DNA of 36,850 bases from Bacillus timonensis (GTDB lineage Bacteria; Bacillota; Bacilli; Bacillales; Bacillaceae_L): assembly GCF_000285535.1 (NCBI RefSeq), contig NZ_HE610985.1:1503047-1539896 (forward strand), given 5' to 3'. Under the pieces are notes generated by a model. That model did not search any database, was not told the DNA's origin, and saw only the letters and a list, made by a program, of their open reading frames with translations. Each line of letters starts with the position of its first letter. The stretch's first letter is position 1. Shown in pieces: positions 32,908-36,850 of this stretch. The position numbers were made by a program, and so were the translations under genes.

Positions 32908-33546
32908 TTATCTCGAACGTCTGGTATAGTCACGTTCAATTTCTTCCTTCCAGCTTCGATCAATTTTCTTTCCACTTCGTATATTTGTGACTACCTCACT
33001 GACCATTTGATAGTTCAATTGCGTTCCTTGTTCATCGGCGTGGTAATCCACCGCAAAATCCTCATCAATTCCGAATTCCGCTGCGGTTGAAACCGCATCA
33101 ATATTCGCACCTAAAAACATAAATTCCCAGCCGTATTTCTGTTTTTGGTACTGCACCATTTTTTTGATTTTTTCTGATGTAAATTCACGGCTCGCATTTT
33201 CCATTCCGTCCGTTGTGATCACAAACAGAACTTTTTCGGCTCTTTCTTCCTTCCTGGTATGTTTTTGGACATTGTTTATTTTTTGAATCGTAAAACCGAT
33301 TGCGTCTAATAATGCAGTCGTTCCACTAACCTCATAATCTTCATCTGTAATTGGCGAAATTCCTTTAACATTTATGCGATCATGTAAAAGTTCATAATGG
33401 TGATTAAATAAAACAGTGGTGACAAAAGCTTCCCCGTCTTCTTTCTTTTGTTTCTTGAGCATTGAATTGTAGCCACCAATCGTATCTGCTTCAAGCCCTG
33501 CCATTGAACCACTTTTATCCAAAATAAACACTAATTCTGTTTTCAT
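32908..33546 (-). CDS. VWA-domain protein (TerY-like)
   Basis: A 212-aa protein made of a single von Willebrand factor A domain. The MIDAS metal site is DKSGS (Asp10, Ser12, Ser14), with SGTTALLDAIG and TTDGMEN supplying the Thr and Asp. TIGGYNSMLKKQKKE is typical of TerY-type cytoplasmic VWA proteins linked to stress and tellurite-type loci. There is no signal peptide. It lies 82 bp downstream of the macro-domain gene and 23 bp before the GNAT gene. The ATG has CGGAGG upstream. Probably a metal-dependent protein-binding adaptor. Confidence 0.88.
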   Translation of the reverse strand: MKTELVFILDKSGSMAGLEADTIGGYNSMLKKQKKEDGEAFVTTVLFNHHYELLHDRINVKGISPITDEDYEVSGTTALLDAIGFTIQKINNVQKHTRKEERAEKVLFVITTDGMENASREFTSEKIKKMVQYQKQKYGWEFMFLGANIDAVSTAAEFGIDEDFAVDYHADEQGTQLNYQMVSEVVTNIRSGKKIDRSWKEEIERDYTRRSR

Positions 33547-33628
33547 CTTGTTATCCTCCGTTTGTTTTTTATTTAAAGATAGGATAACAAGAGCTGCTAT
33601 AAAAGTGGTCGCATTAAAAGCGACATTT

Positions 33629-34639
33629 TTATGCTCCTAATAAAGGTTGGTCAAACATAAATAATGCTTCATTAATTTCATGAATATTGTAGTTTGCTTG
33701 ATTAATAAAAAATTCAATGATGACATCAAATTTGCTGCTATGGCTCAATGTGTACCCAGCAGCAGACAATAAGTGAATGGTTTCATCGACATTTAATTGT
33801 AATGCAATTGCAAAAGCGATCGCTGTTTTCTTTTTAGGGGTGTAGCCCGCTTCATTACGGATTTTTGAAAATAAGCGACGATCAATATTTGCTCTTTTAT
33901 ATGTTTCTACATCGGTCATTTCTCTTTCATCTATTAAACGAAGAAGTCTTTCTGAAAATGATTCATCGAGTTGGCTTACTAGATTAGCTAAATTTTTTTG
34001 AACCTGATTGCTCTCTTTGATATCATACAGTTCCTCATGCAAATCCTGTATAGGCTCTGCGTGATAAAATTCTATGTTTCTGACAGGGCTGAATGTCGTT
34101 TCCATTTCATCCACATAATGTTCGTCAATATATTGATGAATGGAACTAAACAATTTCTTACTTACCCCAAAAGATGCTTTATCAAAAACAACTAGATAGA
34201 CGAGCATATCATGCTCCATTAAAAAAGAGCTAATCGTTAAAACAGCGATCTGTAAGGCTTCCTCCTTTGGATACCCATAGATTCCTGTTGAAATAAGTGG
34301 AAAGGCAATTGACTCGCAGTTATGGAGCTTTGCTAGCTCTAAAGAATGAAAGTAGGATGATTGTAATAGTTTTGCTTCATTCTTTGAACCGCCCTGCCAT
34401 ACTGGGCCTGGAGTATGTATAATGTATTTTGCCGGTAGGTTAAAACCGTCCGTGAGTACTGCATGTCCTACCAAGCAGCTACCAATTTCATCACATGCGG
34501 CTTGGAGATTTTCAGCGCCTGCAGCACGAAAAATCGCTCCACACACTCCTCCCCCCATCCTAAGCCCCTCATTCGCTGCATTCACCACCACATCAACCTT
34601 CATCTTCGTTATATCATTCCGAACAATCTCTAATGGCAT
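33629..34639 (-). CDS. Macro-domain protein with C-terminal HTH-like domain
   Basis: A 336-aa fusion. The N-terminal macro domain (about 1-165) binds or hydrolyses ADP-ribose derivatives: VDVVVNAANEGLRMGGGVCG, IIHTPGPVWQGG and FPLISTGIYGYPKEEAL. A linker follows. The C-terminal region (about 235-336) contains DVETYKRANIDRRLFSKIRNEAGYTPKKKTAIAFAIAL and LNVDETIHLLSAAGYTLS, resembling an XRE-like helix-turn-helix. The fusion suggests that ADP-ribose-type signals are coupled to DNA or protein binding. The ATG has AAAGGAGAAG upstream. It is the first gene of a possible macro-VWA-GNAT unit. A small hairpin (GTCGC/GCGAC, 33610-33627) lies before the VWA gene. Confidence 0.88.
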   Translation of the reverse strand: MPLEIVRNDITKMKVDVVVNAANEGLRMGGGVCGAIFRAAGAENLQAACDEIGSCLVGHAVLTDGFNLPAKYIIHTPGPVWQGGSKNEAKLLQSSYFHSLELAKLHNCESIAFPLISTGIYGYPKEEALQIAVLTISSFLMEHDMLVYLVVFDKASFGVSKKLFSSIHQYIDEHYVDEMETTFSPVRNIEFYHAEPIQDLHEELYDIKESNQVQKNLANLVSQLDESFSERLLRLIDEREMTDVETYKRANIDRRLFSKIRNEAGYTPKKKTAIAFAIALQLNVDETIHLLSAAGYTLSHSSKFDVIIEFFINQANYNIHEINEALFMFDQPLLGA

Positions 34640-34674
34640 ACCAACTTCTCCTTTCTCCCATGAACTACAGGTGA

Positions 34675-34756
34675 ACCATAGGTACGGTTCTGGTGGTACC
34701 TAAGGTTTTTGTTGCGCAACTGGGGACGGTTCTTACGGTACCAACCGTTACCACCA
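34675..34756. repeat. GAACCGTCCC-core hairpin repeats, copies 2 and 3
   Basis: Copy 2 (34678-34703, inverted) is TAGGTAC-GGTTCTGGTG-GTACCTA, with a perfect 7-bp stem. Copy 3 (34721-34756) is GGGGACGGTTCTTACGGTACC and then CAACCGTTACC. Both lie in the spacer between the macro gene and the end of the LysR gene. Confidence 0.6.
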
Positions 34757-34787
34757 TGCCCATCCCTAATTACGTGGCGGGATTTCT

Positions 34788-35696
34788 TTAAAGGGAACCA
34801 AAGGAACCGTCCCTCTGGTCCCAATCCCGGAGGATGTCGATGAATTCTTGGAGGGCTTTTGTTTGGAACGGGGAATTTGTGATGTATGAGAATTGTCTTT
34901 TGTAAGGCAGTTCTAGGAGTTGGATAATTTTCAGGTTACCATGTTGTAATTCCTTTTGAACTGCAAGTTGAGATAATATGCTAATTCCTAGGCCTGCCCC
35001 CACTGCTTCTTTTATTGCTTGAGTACTTCCGAAGCTCATGATGTTTTTTGGTGAAATACCCAGTTTGTTAAAAACATTTTCCCCCGCAGCTCGAGTACCG
35101 GAGCCCTCTTCACGTAAAACCCATGTCTCATTTTCTAAGTCTTTATTAGTCACTTTTCTATTTTTTTGAATCAATGGATGGTTTAATGATGCAATGATCA
35201 CCATATGATCCTCAGCAAAATCTTGAATTCCGATTCGCTTTTCATTTTTTAACTGACCTTCAATAATCCCAATGTCAATTTGATGACTTTTCACTAGTTC
35301 AGCAATTGTATCGGTATTTGCAATCGTCACTGTAGGCTGAATATCGGCGTATTTATTTTTCATTTTTGCTAGTAAATGTGGGAGTACATATTCACCAAAT
35401 GTATAGCTTGCCCCAATCGATAGCGGGCCTTTTACTTGATTTGTTAAGTCATCAAGCAAGCTTCCCATTTTTGTATACAAACCCACAATTTCTTTCGCAT
35501 GGTGGTAGACAATTTCGCCTGCTTTGGTGACATGTACATATTTATTGGTCCGGTCAAGAAGCCGGACTCCAAGATTTTCTTCAAATGTACGGATATATTG
35601 ACTTACTGCAGGCTGAGTCATATGTAACTTATCGGCTGCACGTGAAAAATTCTTATTTTCAACTACAGTAATAAAAACCTGTAACTGCTGGTCCAT
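34788..35696 (-). CDS. LysR-family regulator (CysL-like)
   Basis: A 302-aa activator/repressor. The N-terminal winged HTH (residues 1-60) has FSRAADKLHMTQPAVSQYIRTFEENLGVRLLDR. The C-terminal LTTR effector domain (about 90-292) has VKGPLSIGASYTFGEYVLP and EEGSGTRAAGENVF. It resembles CysL/YwfK. It is divergent from a YeiH-type exporter gene, its likely target, across 100 bp. The last ten residues (DQRDGSFGSL) and the stop are encoded by a dispersed hairpin repeat, so the native C-terminus has been rewritten. Confidence 0.9.
   Translation of the reverse strand: MDQQLQVFITVVENKNFSRAADKLHMTQPAVSQYIRTFEENLGVRLLDRTNKYVHVTKAGEIVYHHAKEIVGLYTKMGSLLDDLTNQVKGPLSIGASYTFGEYVLPHLLAKMKNKYADIQPTVTIANTDTIAELVKSHQIDIGIIEGQLKNEKRIGIQDFAEDHMVIIASLNHPLIQKNRKVTNKDLENETWVLREEGSGTRAAGENVFNKLGISPKNIMSFGSTQAIKEAVGAGLGISILSQLAVQKELQHGNLKIIQLLELPYKRQFSYITNSPFQTKALQEFIDILRDWDQRDGSFGSL
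34793..34822. repeat. GAACCGTCCC-core hairpin repeat, copy 4 (inside the LysR reading frame)
   Basis: GGGAACCA...TGGTCCC are inverted repeats around AAGGAACCGTCCCTC. The element is read through on the minus strand as the C-terminus of the LysR protein. Confidence 0.7.
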
Positions 35697-35808
35697 CCTT
35701 ATATTCCTCCTTTATCCTATTATAACATTTTACTTATCATGAGTATTATATATAATTATTTTTCTTATACACCAATCCCATTTATAGTAAATTTGGGAGG
35801 TGTTTCAA

Positions 35809-36828
35809 ATGGAATTAAATAAATTCAGCATACAACCTACTCTATCTTCGAAAACCACATGGATTGCGGGGATTACTTTTACATTTTTAATTGCTTTTTT
35901 GGGATATTTACTAGCATTGGCACCCGGGTTTAATCAAGTTGGACAGTTAGCATGTGCAATTACCATCGCTGTGGTGTACAGACAAATATTTGGTTATCCC
36001 GAAAAGTTAAAAAACGGAATTGTCTTTTCGTCAAAACGTTTACTTCGAGCCGCGATTATTTTGTATGGATTAAAATTGAATATTGCAGTTGTCATTGAAG
36101 ATGGTATTTGTCTTTTACTTCGTGATGCAGGTGTAATCATTTTTGCCATTATAACAACGTTGGGACTTGCAAAACTATTAAAAGCAGATAAAAAGATTTC
36201 TTTATTACTAGGTGTTGGAACAGGGGTATGTGGTGCAGCAGCGATTGCGGCCGTTGCTCCAATTGTCAAATCAAAAGAGGAGGATACTGCAATTAGTGTA
36301 GGAATTATTGCGTTAATGGGAACTGTTTTTTCAATTTTTTATATCATTCTTCTCCCATTGTTGCCTTTAGACGCCCTTCAATACGGGGTATGGTCAGGGA
36401 CTACCCTTCATGAGGTTGCACATGTGGCACTTGCCACAGCACCTGCTGGTGAAGACGCATTAGCAATCGGGATGTTAGCAAAATTAGGACGTGTCTTTTT
36501 ATTAATTCCGCTATGCTTTCTTCTAATCGGAGTCATGAAATTCAAAAATAAAAACACTGTTGATTCCAAGATTGAATTCCCTTGGTTTTTAATAGGATTT
36601 ATTATTTTTAGTATACTCGGGACTTTCGTATTTGGACGCTCGATACCTGTACCAGAGTATGTAATGGAAGGACTCTTTACATTAACAACATGGCTGTTGA
36701 CCGCAGCAATGGTCGGACTCGGGCTAAATGTTAGCCTAAAAGAATTACGTAATAAAGCATTACGTCCACTTGTCGTAATGACGATATCCTCCGTAGCATT
36801 ATCGATAATTGTTTTTTTCTTAGTTTAA
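35809..36828 (+). CDS. YeiH-family putative sulfate exporter
   Basis: A 339-aa integral membrane protein of the UPF0324/YeiH (PSE) family with about ten helices. Conserved segments are LLRAAIILYGLKLNI, GVGTGVCGAAAIAAVAPIVKSKEEDTAISVG and GTTLHEVAHVALA. The function is inferred as anion (sulfate/sulfite) export; biochemical proof is limited. The ATG at 35809 is preferred over GTG at 35800 because GGGAGG (35795-35800) is 8 nt upstream. It is paired divergently with a CysL-like LysR regulator. Confidence 0.88.
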   Translation: MELNKFSIQPTLSSKTTWIAGITFTFLIAFLGYLLALAPGFNQVGQLACAITIAVVYRQIFGYPEKLKNGIVFSSKRLLRAAIILYGLKLNIAVVIEDGICLLLRDAGVIIFAIITTLGLAKLLKADKKISLLLGVGTGVCGAAAIAAVAPIVKSKEEDTAISVGIIALMGTVFSIFYIILLPLLPLDALQYGVWSGTTLHEVAHVALATAPAGEDALAIGMLAKLGRVFLLIPLCFLLIGVMKFKNKNTVDSKIEFPWFLIGFIIFSILGTFVFGRSIPVPEYVMEGLFTLTTWLLTAAMVGLGLNVSLKELRNKALRPLVVMTISSVALSIIVFFLV

Positions 36829-36850
36829 AGGGACACAGGGACAGGTTACT
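36829..36850. repeat. Truncated GGGACA-type repeat at the window edge
   Basis: AGGGACACAGGGACAGGTTA starts right after the yeiH stop. It looks like the first half of a hairpin repeat related to, but distinct from, the GAACCGTCCC copies. It is cut by the window end. Confidence 0.4.

Overview
The window is AT-rich chromosomal DNA from an endospore-forming Bacillaceae bacterium (Bacillus sensu lato). Support comes from sporulation genes (yhbH, prkA, a YjcZ-type mini-protein), consensus AAAGGAGG ribosome sites, frequent GTG/TTG starts, and a queG-yhbB-trmL...prkA-yhbH gene order that, as I recall, parallels the B. subtilis yhb region. There is no rRNA, prophage, CRISPR array or insertion sequence. 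Most genes are housekeeping genes in short, independently terminated units.

Layout. 1-3756: a YhcR-like secreted nuclease/5'-nucleotidase, split in two by a frameshift. 4005-7535: a PepV-type dipeptidase, a 32-aa YjcZ-like protein, an alpha/beta hydrolase, a 6S RNA gene and an OsmC-type peroxiredoxin. 7610-12000: an AT-rich repeat array, a PanE-like reductase, a VanW-type lipoprotein with a long structured leader, proC, a 45-aa acidic protein, tag and a 47-aa zinc-ribbon protein. 12215-16328: helD, then an atypical SDR with a TetR regulator and two matching operator-like sites. 16532-17710: a yybP-ykoY (Mn2+) riboswitch followed by an FbpB-like 45-aa protein and a TerC-family exporter. 17714-22586: long-form speD, yhbH, a spacer with 52-bp tandem hairpin repeats, and prkA with a sigma-E-like promoter. 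22953-26473: a 31-aa membrane peptide, trmL, yhbB-like amidase, queG and a B3/B4-domain protein. 26547-26850: tRNA-Gly(TCC) preceded in its transcript by an exact copy of its own 5' half. 27154-29263: SulP transporter plus ArsR regulator. 29313-32384: subtilisin-like protease and two membrane proteins. 32447-34639: a macro-domain/HTH protein, a VWA protein and a GNAT acetyltransferase, apparently co-directional. 34788-36828: LysR regulator divergent from a YeiH-family putative sulfate exporter.

The items most worth following up are the Mn2+ riboswitch that controls an FbpB-like protein together with an exporter, and its apparent two-hairpin switching logic. Next are the macro-VWA-GNAT cluster, the 52-bp hairpin-forming tandem repeats between prkA and yhbH, a family of GAACCGTCCC-core hairpins placed at gene 3' ends (one of which encodes the C-terminus of the LysR protein), and the transcribed half-tRNA. 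All calls are from reading the sequence. No database or folding program was run.
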